From Anaerolineaceae bacterium (GTDB lineage: Bacteria; Chloroflexota; Anaerolineae; Anaerolineales; Anaerolineaceae): a stretch of DNA of 26,050 bases. The stretch's first letter is position 1. Each line of letters starts with the position of its first letter. Below the pieces are notes generated by a model that was not told the DNA's origin, made no database searches, and was given only the letters and a program-made list of their open reading frames with translations. Positions 8,092-16,855 of the stretch are shown here, in pieces. The DNA lies in NCBI GenBank assembly GCA_030620065.1, contig JAUXFJ010000001.1, forward strand, positions 1 through 26,050, written 5' to 3'. A program made the position numbers and the translations under genes.

Positions 8092-10482
8092 TCATGGTAT
8101 GACTGCGTAAAAGAGCTGGTGACTAAAAGCAAGGAATGCCCTGCGGTTGGCTGCAATCGCAAATGCAGTCGCTTCGTTTCCTTCAACATCATATTCGCCG
8201 AAGTTTGGACGGTAAATGCGGTTCAGGTTCAGACGTAAACTAAATTGATAGATATCTGCATACCCCGGAGCTAGTAAGAAAATCGAAGGATCCGGCGGCG
8301 GAGAATATAAAACCTGGTTGAATTGCAGCTCCGGCAAATTTAGTGATCGTACACCCACTCGCTCATCATGGTATGGTTCCGGATCTATGCACTTGATCGG
8401 TGCAAATTCAAAACCGCTGGCAATACAACTCGCAAGATGACCATCATTATGCAACATATATAGTTCATCCCCATTGTCGGTGATATCCACAACCGTACTT
8501 ACATCCAAAGGGAATCCCTCAAAATAAAATCTTGGTGCTGTTTCAAACCTAGATGCGTTTCCTTCATAAACCCAGATCGCATTTTTGCTTGGGTCAAGCA
8601 GGAAAAGGCGCTGTGAATCATAAGCCATGCTCTGAATGACACCCCAACCTCGGTCAGGTGTGATCAGGCTGCGTGCTTCAGGCTCTTTCCCGGTGGTACA
8701 GTAGAGAATATTCCCGCTGCTATCCACAGCCAGGATCGGTGCCCTAAATTCGTTATTTATCGGAATCGAAACTACATCAACCAGATTACCCACAGTGATG
8801 CTGCTATACTGCCCCGCCTGACAAATAAATCCTGCATCCACCTCATATCCATTACCGCCCAAGGTCAGGTGGATCACACGCCCCTGGGATGCATCCAATA
8901 AATACAGGTCGCTGCCCAAGGCGATTATGTGGCGGATATCAATCTCATTGTAAAGTTCACCCACGATCGCTGGTTGGAATGCCAGACGTTCTGCACCGTC
9001 TAATGCATCAAGCGCACTTTGAGCCTGAGTAATTAGAGCTCTTAGTTCCTCAGAATCGCGATAATCTGATGCCTGGTCTGCCCAGATAAGCGCTTGTCCC
9101 CAAACGCTGCGCTGTGTTTCCACGTCACTGGCAATTTGCGCGTTGGCAACAGCTGCTTGAGCCTGCGAGAAATAATATAAATACTGCTGCTCTTTGCCAC
9201 GTCCTACGTATACGCTTACAGCTATAGCCACAACAAGCAAAGGTATTGCTATAGCAATAAAAAACATCGTTCCGCGTGAGAGCTTGGGTTGGCCTACGCC
9301 TGTCTTTGGAGATATTTTCCCTATCAGGTCTCTAAAGAAAGTCTTAACGATATTCTTTGCCCTGTGCAGCCACTCGAAGAACGTGGAAAGCCCTTTCAAA
9401 CCAGCCCGTTCGAGTTTTTCGAACTGCACACCTGATTTTGTTTGTGGATCATCTTCAGCCTTTTCGAATTCGACTTTTGGAAACGTTGCATTCTCTGTCG
9501 CTATCGGCTGCACCTTCTCCACAGCCTCACTCTTGAGCACCGAGGTTTTGCTGATATCGGACACACCTTCCAAGTTTTCCTTAGCCCGCGCCGTTTCTTC
9601 TGGTACTAGTGCGCTATCCCCTGCTTCACGATCCGCTTGCTTAATCTCAGCATTTACAGCTTTTCCATCATTTTTTAATATTGGACTAACGGATTCTGTT
9701 ACTGGCCGAGGGGGGCGGATATCACGCGCCAAGTCATTCTCGCGCGCTAGAACCGCGCCCGTTGGACTGCTACTTTGCACAATCCGCCCTTCTTTTGGAC
9801 GTATGATGTTAACAGCCCCCTCACCAGCCTGCAGCTGAATCAGCCCAGCGCATTGATTTAAAGGCATCTTATGATGCAGTCTGCGCCACAGCTGTTCTAT
9901 TTCTGGTCTACCCTGTGAAACAAGGTTATCTTGATTCCAGCTTTCAGGCGGCTCAGGTGAAATGATCAGATAATCACCGTCATCAATAGCATTTTGGAAG
10001 TAGCGTATCTTGGGGCTTCGGCTCAAACCCAATCCGCGGTTCCCCAAATCCGTATCAAAAAAGTGGATAAGGCCACCTTTATTGATCAACAATGCATGCG
10101 TGATCCCGCACTGGGAAATAAACAAAGTATCGTGGTGGATTACGGCCAAATTCAAGTAAGCAGATATTCTGTCCCGATCCTCAACCAGTTTAAGATTTCG
10201 CTCCAATAGGGAAACGTTGAGTGTATCAATGACCACGCGCATGGCTGAGGTTACAGAACCTGATGTTTTAAAGAAAACACTACTTAATCGTTTCAGCCAC
10301 TCTGTTTGGCTTTGAGGTGAAAGGAGCTTGCTACCTTTTAAAGTTAAGAAAATTATCAGCGAATCTTCCTGTCTACCTCGTGCAGATCTTTTGGGTGCCC
10401 TGGCAGCGTAAAACCCGGGCGTTTCATCTTGAAGCTGCCCACTGGTATAACTTAGGGAAATTAAATTAAGATCAAACATCAT
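8092..10482 (-). CDS. membrane protein with PP2C-like and propeller-like domains
   Basis: A protein of about 796 residues in three parts. Residues 1-235 resemble a PP2C Ser/Thr phosphatase fold: RGRQEDSLIIF takes the place of the first motif, and LFISQCGITHALLINKGGLIHFF that of the GDSRAYL segment. The metal-binding Asp motifs (DGMGG, SDG) are not recognisable (LTLKG, IISPEPPES), so it is probably inactive. A long charged linker leads to one membrane helix (about 403-425, FFIAIAIPLLVVAIAVSVYV). The outer part has a short helical region, then about 280 residues of repeated strand patterns (DLYLLDASQGRVI, RLFLLDPSKNAIWVYEG, ELYMLHNDGHLA) that look like a beta-propeller. AGGA six bases upstream favours the ATG at 10482 over that at 10488. 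The function is unknown; signalling across the membrane is an inference. Confidence 0.75.
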   Translation of the reverse strand: MMFDLNLISLSYTSGQLQDETPGFYAARAPKRSARGRQEDSLIIFLTLKGSKLLSPQSQTEWLKRLSSVFFKTSGSVTSAMRVVIDTLNVSLLERNLKLVEDRDRISAYLNLAVIHHDTLFISQCGITHALLINKGGLIHFFDTDLGNRGLGLSRSPKIRYFQNAIDDGDYLIISPEPPESWNQDNLVSQGRPEIEQLWRRLHHKMPLNQCAGLIQLQAGEGAVNIIRPKEGRIVQSSSPTGAVLARENDLARDIRPPRPVTESVSPILKNDGKAVNAEIKQADREAGDSALVPEETARAKENLEGVSDISKTSVLKSEAVEKVQPIATENATFPKVEFEKAEDDPQTKSGVQFEKLERAGLKGLSTFFEWLHRAKNIVKTFFRDLIGKISPKTGVGQPKLSRGTMFFIAIAIPLLVVAIAVSVYVGRGKEQQYLYYFSQAQAAVANAQIASDVETQRSVWGQALIWADQASDYRDSEELRALITQAQSALDALDGAERLAFQPAIVGELYNEIDIRHIIALGSDLYLLDASQGRVIHLTLGGNGYEVDAGFICQAGQYSSITVGNLVDVVSIPINNEFRAPILAVDSSGNILYCTTGKEPEARSLITPDRGWGVIQSMAYDSQRLFLLDPSKNAIWVYEGNASRFETAPRFYFEGFPLDVSTVVDITDNGDELYMLHNDGHLASCIASGFEFAPIKCIDPEPYHDERVGVRSLNLPELQFNQVLYSPPPDPSIFLLAPGYADIYQFSLRLNLNRIYRPNFGEYDVEGNEATAFAIAANRRAFLAFSHQLFYAVIP

Positions 10483-10568
10483 TACCATTCCTGTCTGTAA
10501 ATCGCAATTGAAGTGAAAGCACCAGTAAAACTAATACTATTATACAATACACAAATCAAACCGCAGGG

Positions 10569-10574
10569 TATAAT
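10569..10574 (+). promoter_or_regulatory. TATAAT box just before the acetyltransferase ATG
   Basis: A perfect TATAAT ends seven bases before the ATG at 10582. If used, transcription would start at or within a base or two of the start codon, giving a leaderless mRNA. No clear -35 box was found at normal spacing. Confidence 0.35.
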
Positions 10575-10581
10575 CTTAAAA

Positions 10582-11610
10582 ATGGAATTTAATGTTATTA
10601 CGACACTTGATGAGTTGGATACCATTGCTGTAGAATGGAATGCCTTATTAGAGAACAGTGCAAGTCATGTGCCATTCCTTCGTTATGAATATCTACATGC
10701 CTGGTGGAAAACCCGCGGCGGTGGTGAATGGCCCTTTGATCAAAGCCGACTGAAGGTCATCACAGCCAAACAAGATGGGCATTTACTTGGCATCGCGCCC
10801 CTCTTCTCAGCACCTAACCTTCAAAATGAACCCTCGTTGCTCTTTATTGGTTCAATAGAAGTTTCTGATTTTCTAGATTTTATCGTCAACCCACATGACC
10901 TGCCAGCATTTATCCCCGCTTTATTGGACTTCCTAGAGGAGCAAGATGACCCCAAATGGCAGACACTTGACCTCTACAACATCCTCGACGATTCGCCCAC
11001 ATTAGCGATACTTAAAGCCAGCGCTGAAACCAAAGGCTGGTCATACACGCAGGAAAAGCTTCAGCCGTCTCCATATATCACCCTGCCTGGTGATTGGGAA
11101 AACTATCTTGCTGGCATCGATAAAAAACAGCATCACGAGGTCCGTCGCAAGCTGCGCCGAACGGCTGAAGCACCCATACAGGCTAACTGGTATACGGTTA
11201 AAGAGGGACAAAAGCTCGCAACAGAAACTCAATCTTTTATTGATATGATGGCTGGTGATCCCGAAAAACAAAATTTTCTTACCGATCTCATGAGTCAGCA
11301 TCTCCATAACACTGCCCGTGTGGCTTTTGAAAATGATTGGCTGCAACTATCATTCCTCACTCTAGGTGGTGAAAAAGCTGCCGCTTATATGAGTTTCATT
11401 TATGACCAACGCTTATGGGTCTACAACTCGGGATGGAATCTGAAATATTCAGAGTTTTCTCCAGGCTGGGTTTTGCTGGCGAATCTACTTAAATGGTCAA
11501 ACGATAATGAAATCCACGAATTTGATTTCATGCGTGGTGACGAAAGGTATAAATACAAATTTGGTGGCGTAGATCGTTATGTGATACGCGCGGTCCTGCG
11601 CCAAGCCTGA
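10582..11610 (+). CDS. CelD/FemAB-like GNAT-fold acyltransferase
   Basis: A 342-residue protein of the Acetyltransf_6 (CelD/BcsL, FemAB-like) type. The N-terminal part shows the family pattern with PFLRYEYLHAWWKTRGGGEW and IAPLFSAP. The second half has KKQHHEVRRKLRRT, then the acyltransferase core LSFLTLGGEKAAAYMSFIYDQRLWVYNSGW and DFMRGDERYKYKFG. Relatives transfer acyl or aminoacyl groups in envelope polysaccharide or peptidoglycan work; the substrate here is unknown. The ATG at 10582 is preferred over an upstream GTG at 10513, because the extension (TTATACAATACACAA) reads like spacer and the family alignment begins at MEFNVITTLDEL. It is divergent from the PP2C-like gene and convergent with the methyltransferase gene. 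Confidence 0.82.
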   Translation: MEFNVITTLDELDTIAVEWNALLENSASHVPFLRYEYLHAWWKTRGGGEWPFDQSRLKVITAKQDGHLLGIAPLFSAPNLQNEPSLLFIGSIEVSDFLDFIVNPHDLPAFIPALLDFLEEQDDPKWQTLDLYNILDDSPTLAILKASAETKGWSYTQEKLQPSPYITLPGDWENYLAGIDKKQHHEVRRKLRRTAEAPIQANWYTVKEGQKLATETQSFIDMMAGDPEKQNFLTDLMSQHLHNTARVAFENDWLQLSFLTLGGEKAAAYMSFIYDQRLWVYNSGWNLKYSEFSPGWVLLANLLKWSNDNEIHEFDFMRGDERYKYKFGGVDRYVIRAVLRQA

Positions 11611-11655
11611 TCCTAACTCTTTCAAGCTACTGTCTATACTTCAAAGAACGTTATT

Positions 11656-12924
11656 TCACCAATGCACTTCAGGCAGAGTTTTATGGTAGCTGCGTAACAA
11701 CAGCTCAACTTGTTCATCCTCGGTACCGCTGCCAGCAGTGCTTTTTAATGCCTTTACCCCCACCATCTGTACGGCATCTTTTGCAAATTGCCCCGATTCC
11801 GCGACGATATCCGGTTTGAGCAGCACATGGTAAATTCGCCCTTCTGAATCCGTCTGCACATCAAAAATCGCTTCAAAATACCTTACACCAGCTGCAAACA
11901 CCTTCTGATAAATTCGTTTGCCCGAGCGGCTTGAGATCGCAAGGCAGACAGGTTCCATTGAAGGTTGCACCAAGTCAAATTCCACCCGGTAGAGCCCAGC
12001 GTAAGGTGATGTAAAAGACCGCACCTGCCCCTGCTCCTCTAATAAAAAAAGTTCCCGCTCTTGGTCGCCATATGGATGCGCACCCAGACAGACCCACGCG
12101 CCAACGCTTGGATCGAAAAATAAGGGTGCGATCGTCTCGCTGATCGGACATAAACCCTGAGGTAGGCTAGCACTGAATTCTCCCTGCGCATGTTTGTGCC
12201 CATAAAACAGCAAGTTTTCGCAAGTCTGAAGATCGTGATACTGAACCTGGTAATCCTGAAGTTGAATGCAAGAGTCAGGCTTTAAAACCGGTACGCGGCT
12301 GCCCTCCTGTAATTCGAGACTATTCTGCGGGATACCCCGATATGCAACACGGGAAAAAACAGATTGACTGACAGCCTGATAGGTATCTAGATCCATCTCA
12401 TTGATATGATGCAGATTGAGATTGTCCCCACCAGGACTGAAGAGCTTCTGGTTGGGTGTGGTCACCATGCAAAACCCTTGCGGTTTAAGCACGCGTTTAA
12501 TCTCGACTAAAAAACCCTCACCTGACATTATATGTTCAATCACTTGTGACGAAAAAACAAAATCAAAGGACTCGTCTGGAAATGGTAGGTTAAGGGCACT
12601 ACCCCGCGAGAATCTCAGCCGTGGATGGGCATAGACCTGCCTGGCATAATCCAACGCACCTTCATGAATATCAATCGCATCCACACTGTTTGCTGAATAA
12701 CTCGCTAAGAAGAAAGCCCCATATCCAGAGCCACAACCCACATCCAATACCCGCCGCCCGAAGGCATAGCGCAGCGCCTCCCGATAAGATGCCATATGCC
12801 CCAGGTGCATTGCTGCACCATACTGCTTCGCCAGAGGAACATGGCGTTCTCCTAACAAGGCATTGACAGCATCTGTCGGACTTGAAAACGGACTAACATC
12901 TTCTGACAAATATAGCGCACCCAT
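11656..12924 (-). CDS. class I SAM-dependent methyltransferase with extra C-terminal domain
   Basis: A 422-residue protein. Residues about 40-200 form a Rossmann methyltransferase domain: motif I VLDVGCGSGYG (D61-G67), the acidic DAIDIHEGAL after strand 2, SALNLPFPDESFDFVFSSQVIEH, and KRVLKPQGFCMVTTPNQ. Residues about 250-400 form a second region with strand-like segments (YAGLYRVEFDLVQ, YFEAIFDVQTDSEGRIYHVLL) that I cannot assign; a beta-sandwich is possible. Such enzymes often act on sugars, lipids or quinones; the substrate is not evident. The start at 12924 has GGAGA five bases upstream. A promoter is proposed at 12970-12999. The gene is convergent with the acetyltransferase, with only 45 bp between the stops. 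Confidence 0.82.
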   Translation of the reverse strand: MGALYLSEDVSPFSSPTDAVNALLGERHVPLAKQYGAAMHLGHMASYREALRYAFGRRVLDVGCGSGYGAFFLASYSANSVDAIDIHEGALDYARQVYAHPRLRFSRGSALNLPFPDESFDFVFSSQVIEHIMSGEGFLVEIKRVLKPQGFCMVTTPNQKLFSPGGDNLNLHHINEMDLDTYQAVSQSVFSRVAYRGIPQNSLELQEGSRVPVLKPDSCIQLQDYQVQYHDLQTCENLLFYGHKHAQGEFSASLPQGLCPISETIAPLFFDPSVGAWVCLGAHPYGDQERELFLLEEQGQVRSFTSPYAGLYRVEFDLVQPSMEPVCLAISSRSGKRIYQKVFAAGVRYFEAIFDVQTDSEGRIYHVLLKPDIVAESGQFAKDAVQMVGVKALKSTAGSGTEDEQVELLLRSYHKTLPEVHW

Positions 12925-12969
12925 AAAATTCTCCGCTTGATAAGTTTGCTTCTCATTAGGTCAACTCTT

Positions 12970-12999
12970 ATTATATCCATCTCTTATCAGGTTTAGCAA
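12970..12999 (-). promoter_or_regulatory. promoter of the methyltransferase gene
   Basis: On the minus strand, TTGCTA (12999-12994) and a perfect TATAAT (12975-12970) are 18 bp apart. The predicted start is near 12963, about 40 bases before the ATG at 12924. Confidence 0.5.
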
Positions 13000-13126
13000 A
13001 CATTTTGCTTATTCGCTAAGGTTCAGGATTCAATAAGCATACTAAAATTATCATCTAATGGTCACCTCCTTCTTGTCCGCCCATGGACTCTAATAAAAGG
13101 TTAATATGCCTGCGGGGCTGTCTTTC

Positions 13127-13155
13127 TTGACGCATATATTTGCTCATGGTATTAT
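13127..13155 (+). promoter_or_regulatory. sigma-70-type promoter of the hrcA operon
   Basis: TTGACG (13127-13132) and TATTAT (13150-13155) are separated by exactly 17 bp. They match the consensus at five of six positions each. The predicted start, near 13162, falls at the edge of the CIRCE element, as in other HrcA-controlled operons. Confidence 0.8.
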
Positions 13156-13162
13156 TAATTGC

Positions 13163-13201
13163 TTGATTTTAGCACTCTCGCCTCGAGAGTGCTAAAATCA
13201 A
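13163..13201 (+). promoter_or_regulatory. CIRCE operator, HrcA binding site
   Basis: The core is a perfect TTAGCACTC-N9-GAGTGCTAA (13169-13195). Complementarity continues on both sides, giving 18-bp arms around a 3-base centre, CCT. HrcA binding here represses hrcA-grpE-dnaK-dnaJ under normal conditions. The element lies between the predicted start site and the hrcA ribosome binding site. Confidence 0.97.
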
Positions 13202-13213
13202 TAAAAAGGTGCT

Positions 13214-14248
13214 ATGAACGAATTAACTGAACGTCAAAAGCTGATCTTAACCCTCATTGTGCATGAGCATACGCACACGACCCAGCCAGTGGGCTCAAAA
13301 GCGATGGTGAATAAATATAATCTGCGTATGAGTTCAGCGACGGTACGCAATGAAATGGCAGCCCTTACAGATTTGGGCTACCTGCGTCAGCCGCATACTT
13401 CAGCTGGACGTATTCCTACCGAGGAGGGCTACCGTATTTTCGTCAGCAAACTAGTGCAGCGAACAAACCTGCCTATGACAACGCGGCGGACAATTAGCCA
13501 TCAATTTTATCAATCACGTCAGGACCTTGAACAGTGGCTAAGATTAGCGGCATCCATCTTGGCGAATCAATCGCAGGCTGCATCTTTAGTCACTGCACCG
13601 CATTCAGAAAAAGCACTTTTTAAACACCTTGAGCTTATTGCAACGCGTGGCCATCAGATACTGCTGGTTATGGTGCTGGTGGGCGGAGAGATTCGTCAAC
13701 AAATATTCTCCCTTCCAGAGCCCATTTCGCAAGAACAACTCTCAACCATCGCCACAAAGATCACGAATCTCTGTCAAAACTGCAGTGCTGACCAACTTGA
13801 TGCGCTGCATCCTCAACTCGACCCTGTCGGAAAAGAGATACTGGTTGTAGTTCAAGAAGAAATGGCACTTTCAGAAAAACTAATCACTGGCGATATCTAC
13901 CTGGACGGTATGACTAACATCCTGGCTGAGCCAGAGTTTGCCGAGTCAGAAGAGGCTCGTCAGGCGCTGAAACTTTTAGAAGAGCGTTCCCTGCTAGAAG
14001 ATCTACTTGCACGCACCATCATGACCAGCACAATCGGTGGCGTGCAGGTACTCATCGGTGGTGAAGGCACCTGGGATGAGCTACGCCAGTGCTCAATAGT
14101 TCTGGCACGTTACGGCTCGCCCGGAGTACTTACTGGCACGCTTGGCGTCCTTGGACCCATGCGCATGCCTTATGGCCATACTATCTCAACCGTAAGATTC
14201 GTGGCTGATGTTCTCAGCGACCTCGTGACAGAGACGCTCATTAATTAA
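13214..14248 (+). CDS. hrcA: heat-inducible transcription repressor HrcA
   Basis: A 344-residue repressor of the class I heat-shock regulon, binding CIRCE elements. The N-terminal winged helix (about residues 1-75) has QPVGSKAMVNKYNLRMSSATVRNEMAALTDLGYLRQPHTSAGRIPTEEGYRIF, written here as family landmarks: VGSK, SSATVRNEM, LGYL and HTSAGRIPT. The rest is the HrcA dimerisation domain, with IGGEGTWDELRQCSIVLARYG and the end VLGPMRMPYGHTISTVRFV. The length is normal. The ATG at 13214 has AAGG four bases upstream. It is the first gene after the CIRCE operator and promoter, so it represses itself. In other bacteria GroEL keeps HrcA active; no groESL is in this window. Confidence 0.97.
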   Translation: MNELTERQKLILTLIVHEHTHTTQPVGSKAMVNKYNLRMSSATVRNEMAALTDLGYLRQPHTSAGRIPTEEGYRIFVSKLVQRTNLPMTTRRTISHQFYQSRQDLEQWLRLAASILANQSQAASLVTAPHSEKALFKHLELIATRGHQILLVMVLVGGEIRQQIFSLPEPISQEQLSTIATKITNLCQNCSADQLDALHPQLDPVGKEILVVVQEEMALSEKLITGDIYLDGMTNILAEPEFAESEEARQALKLLEERSLLEDLLARTIMTSTIGGVQVLIGGEGTWDELRQCSIVLARYGSPGVLTGTLGVLGPMRMPYGHTISTVRFVADVLSDLVTETLIN

Positions 14249-14292
14249 CTTATAAATAGTTTTATCTCATTTTTATTATCATGGAGATTTTT

Positions 14293-14895
14293 ATGCGTAA
14301 AAACAAAAAAGAAGACAATAACCTAAACCCTGAAGAGGAAAACAACAAAGAGAATGAAAGTTCTGAGGAATCCTCAGAACAAGAAACAGAATCCGAAGTT
14401 CAACCTATGGTTGCCCTGAGTATTGATGAATATGATGGGCTGCAAAAGCAAATTGACCAGCTCCAATCACAAGTAGATGAATACCTGGATGGACTACAGC
14501 GTGAACGTGCAAACTTTGCCAATTACAAGAAACGCATTGATCAAGAGAGTGTCAATACTTATAACAATGCTCTTTCTGATCTTGTAAAGAACTTCCTGTA
14601 TATCTCGGATGACCTTGAAAGGGCGCTTAATAATCGCCCGGCAGATAGTGAAAGCACCTCCTGGGTAAATGGGATCGAGTTAATCCATCAAAAACTGTTA
14701 AGCTCCCTGGAAACTCATGGGCTCGAACGCATGAAATCATCACCTGGGGATGAATTCGACCCCAAACAACACGAGGCTGTCACCCACGAAGATAATCCCG
14801 ATTATGAAAACGGACAAATCATTGAAGTCCTTCAACCTGGTTATCAAATAAACGAACGCATCATTCGCCCTGCCCTTGTGCGGGTCGCAAAATAG
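14293..14895 (+). CDS. grpE: nucleotide exchange factor GrpE
   Basis: A 200-residue co-chaperone that releases ADP from DnaK. A highly charged N-terminus (about 1-40, many Glu) leads into the long dimerising helix (about 48-110, with RERANFANYKKRIDQE). The beta-wing that contacts DnaK follows, with LERMKSSPGDEFDPKQHEAV and GYQINERIIRPALVRVA. The ATG at 14293 is chosen because GGAG lies six bases upstream; an ATG four codons earlier (14281) has no ribosome binding site and overlaps that GGAG. The stop is 10 bases before the dnaK ATG. It is the second gene of the operon, 44 bp after hrcA. Confidence 0.95.
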   Translation: MRKNKKEDNNLNPEEENNKENESSEESSEQETESEVQPMVALSIDEYDGLQKQIDQLQSQVDEYLDGLQRERANFANYKKRIDQESVNTYNNALSDLVKNFLYISDDLERALNNRPADSESTSWVNGIELIHQKLLSSLETHGLERMKSSPGDEFDPKQHEAVTHEDNPDYENGQIIEVLQPGYQINERIIRPALVRVAK

Positions 14896-14905
14896 GAGAA
14901 ATAAT

Positions 14906-16825
14906 ATGTCAAAGATCATTGGAATCGACCTTGGAACAACGAACTCTGCTGCCGCTGTCATGATGGGCGGGGAAGCGGTTATCATCCCTTCAGCTGAAGG
15001 TGAACGGCTAGTGCCTTCAGTTGTTGCCATAAATAAAAATGGAGAACGCCTTGTTGGTCGTGTGGCTCGCAACCAGGCAATCATTAACCCGGAAAACACC
15101 ATCTTTTCAATCAAACGCTTCATGGGACGCAAATTTAACGATCCGGAAGTAAAGCGAGCACTGAAGCACGTGCCATACAAAGTCTCCAAAGCCCCTAATG
15201 GCGATATTCGCGTTGTGTTGGGTGGTCAGGAATATTCTGCACCTGAGATCTCAGCGATGATCCTTGCAAAGATCAAACGCGATGCAGAAGCTTACCTTGG
15301 CGAACCTGTTACACAAGCAGTTATCACCGTTCCGGCATACTTTAATGATGCTCAACGAAATGCCACCAAGGACGCAGGTAAAATCGCCGGTCTCGATGTT
15401 CTGCGCATCATCAACGAGCCGACAGCTTCCTCATTGGCTTATGGTTTGGACAAACGCAAAAATGAGGTCATCAGCGTTTATGACCTGGGCGGTGGCACAT
15501 TTGATGTTTCCATCCTTGATGTCGGTGAAGGCGTTTTTCAAGTACGCTCAACCAGCGGTGACACTTTCCTGGGTGGCGATGATTTCGATCGACGCCTGAT
15601 CGACTACCTCGCTGACGAATTTAAGAAAAACCAAGGCATTGACCTACGCCAAGACCGCCAGGCTCTGCAGCGTCTAAAAGAAGCAGCTGAAAAGGCAAAG
15701 ATCGAGCTCTCAACCGTGATGCAAGCGGAGATCAATCTCCCATATATCACCGCAGATGCCTCTGGCCCTAAACATCTCGTAACAACAATGTCACGCTCCA
15801 AGCTTGAGCAGCTTACAGAAGATCTCATCAACCGCACCCTTGGTCCGGTTAAACAAGCGCTGCAAGATGCAAACCTCAAACCAGCTGACATTGATGAAAT
15901 CGTAATGGTCGGTGGTATGACACGTATGCCCGCAATTCAAGAGCTTGTACGCAAAGAATTTAATAAAGAACCCCATAAAGGTGTTAATCCAGACGAAGTC
16001 GTCGCTGTTGGTGCTGCCATACAAGCTGGTGTGCTGGGTGGTGAGGTAAAAGACATTCTGCTTTTGGACGTCACGCCTCTGACCCTCTCTATTGAAACGC
16101 TTGGCAGCGTTGCCACTCCCTTGATCAAACGCAATACAACCATCCCGACGCGTGAAAGTCAAGTATTTTCAACCGCCAGTGATAGTCAAACCCAGGTCGA
16201 GATCCATATTTTACAAGGTGAACGTCCCCTGGCAGCAGATAATAAATCCCTTGGCAAATTCAGCCTGGATGGTATTCCCCCAGCGCCGCGTGGTGTACCC
16301 CAAATCGAAGTAACTTTCGATATCGATGTCAACGGTATCCTGGAAGTTACCGCAAAGGATAAAGCAACCAGCCGCAGCCAAAATATCACCATCACTGCCT
16401 CTTCCGGTTTGAGTGAATCCGAAGTTGAGCAAATGCGCCGCGAGGCTGAATTGCATGCTGAAGAAGACCTTAAACGGCGTGAGCTCATCGAAGCGCGTAA
16501 CAATGCTGATAGCACGATCTACTCTGCTGAAAAAACCCTGCGCGACCTTGGCGACAAAGTACCTGCTGATATTAAATCACAGGTAGAAGATGCCGTGAAG
16601 AAAGTTAGCGAAGTTAAAGATGGAGATGATACGGAAGCGACCACAAAAGAGGTTGAAGCGCTTGTTCAGGTGTTGCAACAGATCGGCCAGGCAGCCTATG
16701 CACAGGAAGAAAACCCCACTGACGAGTCTTCCCAAGACCCGGAATCAGACTCCGAAGCTGCCTCTGAAGATAAAACTACGCCTGACGATGAAGATGTCGT
16801 TGATGGCGAATTCAAACAAGTTTGA
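14906..16825 (+). CDS. dnaK: chaperone DnaK (Hsp70)
   Basis: A 639-residue Hsp70 that binds exposed hydrophobic peptides in an ATP-driven cycle. The nucleotide-binding domain has IGIDLGTTNSAAAV at the N-terminus, ITVPAYFNDAQRNATKDAG, YDLGGGTFDVSILD and VMVGGMTRMPAIQ. The linker DILLLDVTPLTLS precedes the substrate-binding domain (NTTIPTRESQVFSTASD and following), then the helical lid and an acidic tail ending in VVDGEFKQV. In the segment after the linker, the usual LSLGIETLGGV reads LTLSIETLGSV, a mild variation. The ATG at 14906 has AGGAGA at good spacing; an ATG ten codons earlier lies inside grpE and is rejected. It sits between grpE and dnaJ. Confidence 0.98.
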   Translation: MSKIIGIDLGTTNSAAAVMMGGEAVIIPSAEGERLVPSVVAINKNGERLVGRVARNQAIINPENTIFSIKRFMGRKFNDPEVKRALKHVPYKVSKAPNGDIRVVLGGQEYSAPEISAMILAKIKRDAEAYLGEPVTQAVITVPAYFNDAQRNATKDAGKIAGLDVLRIINEPTASSLAYGLDKRKNEVISVYDLGGGTFDVSILDVGEGVFQVRSTSGDTFLGGDDFDRRLIDYLADEFKKNQGIDLRQDRQALQRLKEAAEKAKIELSTVMQAEINLPYITADASGPKHLVTTMSRSKLEQLTEDLINRTLGPVKQALQDANLKPADIDEIVMVGGMTRMPAIQELVRKEFNKEPHKGVNPDEVVAVGAAIQAGVLGGEVKDILLLDVTPLTLSIETLGSVATPLIKRNTTIPTRESQVFSTASDSQTQVEIHILQGERPLAADNKSLGKFSLDGIPPAPRGVPQIEVTFDIDVNGILEVTAKDKATSRSQNITITASSGLSESEVEQMRREAELHAEEDLKRRELIEARNNADSTIYSAEKTLRDLGDKVPADIKSQVEDAVKKVSEVKDGDDTEATTKEVEALVQVLQQIGQAAYAQEENPTDESSQDPESDSEAASEDKTTPDDEDVVDGEFKQV

Positions 16826-16855
16826 TCAAACCTGCATTAGCAAGCTGAGCATAAA

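Noticed and set aside
8092..10482. Active PP2C phosphatase
   Set aside because: The DGMGG and SDG metal-binding motifs cannot be found; only the general fold pattern remains.
14876..14905. Ten-codon N-terminal extension of DnaK
   Set aside because: It lies within grpE and lacks a ribosome binding site; the ATG at 14906 has AGGAGA and gives the normal Hsp70 N-terminus.
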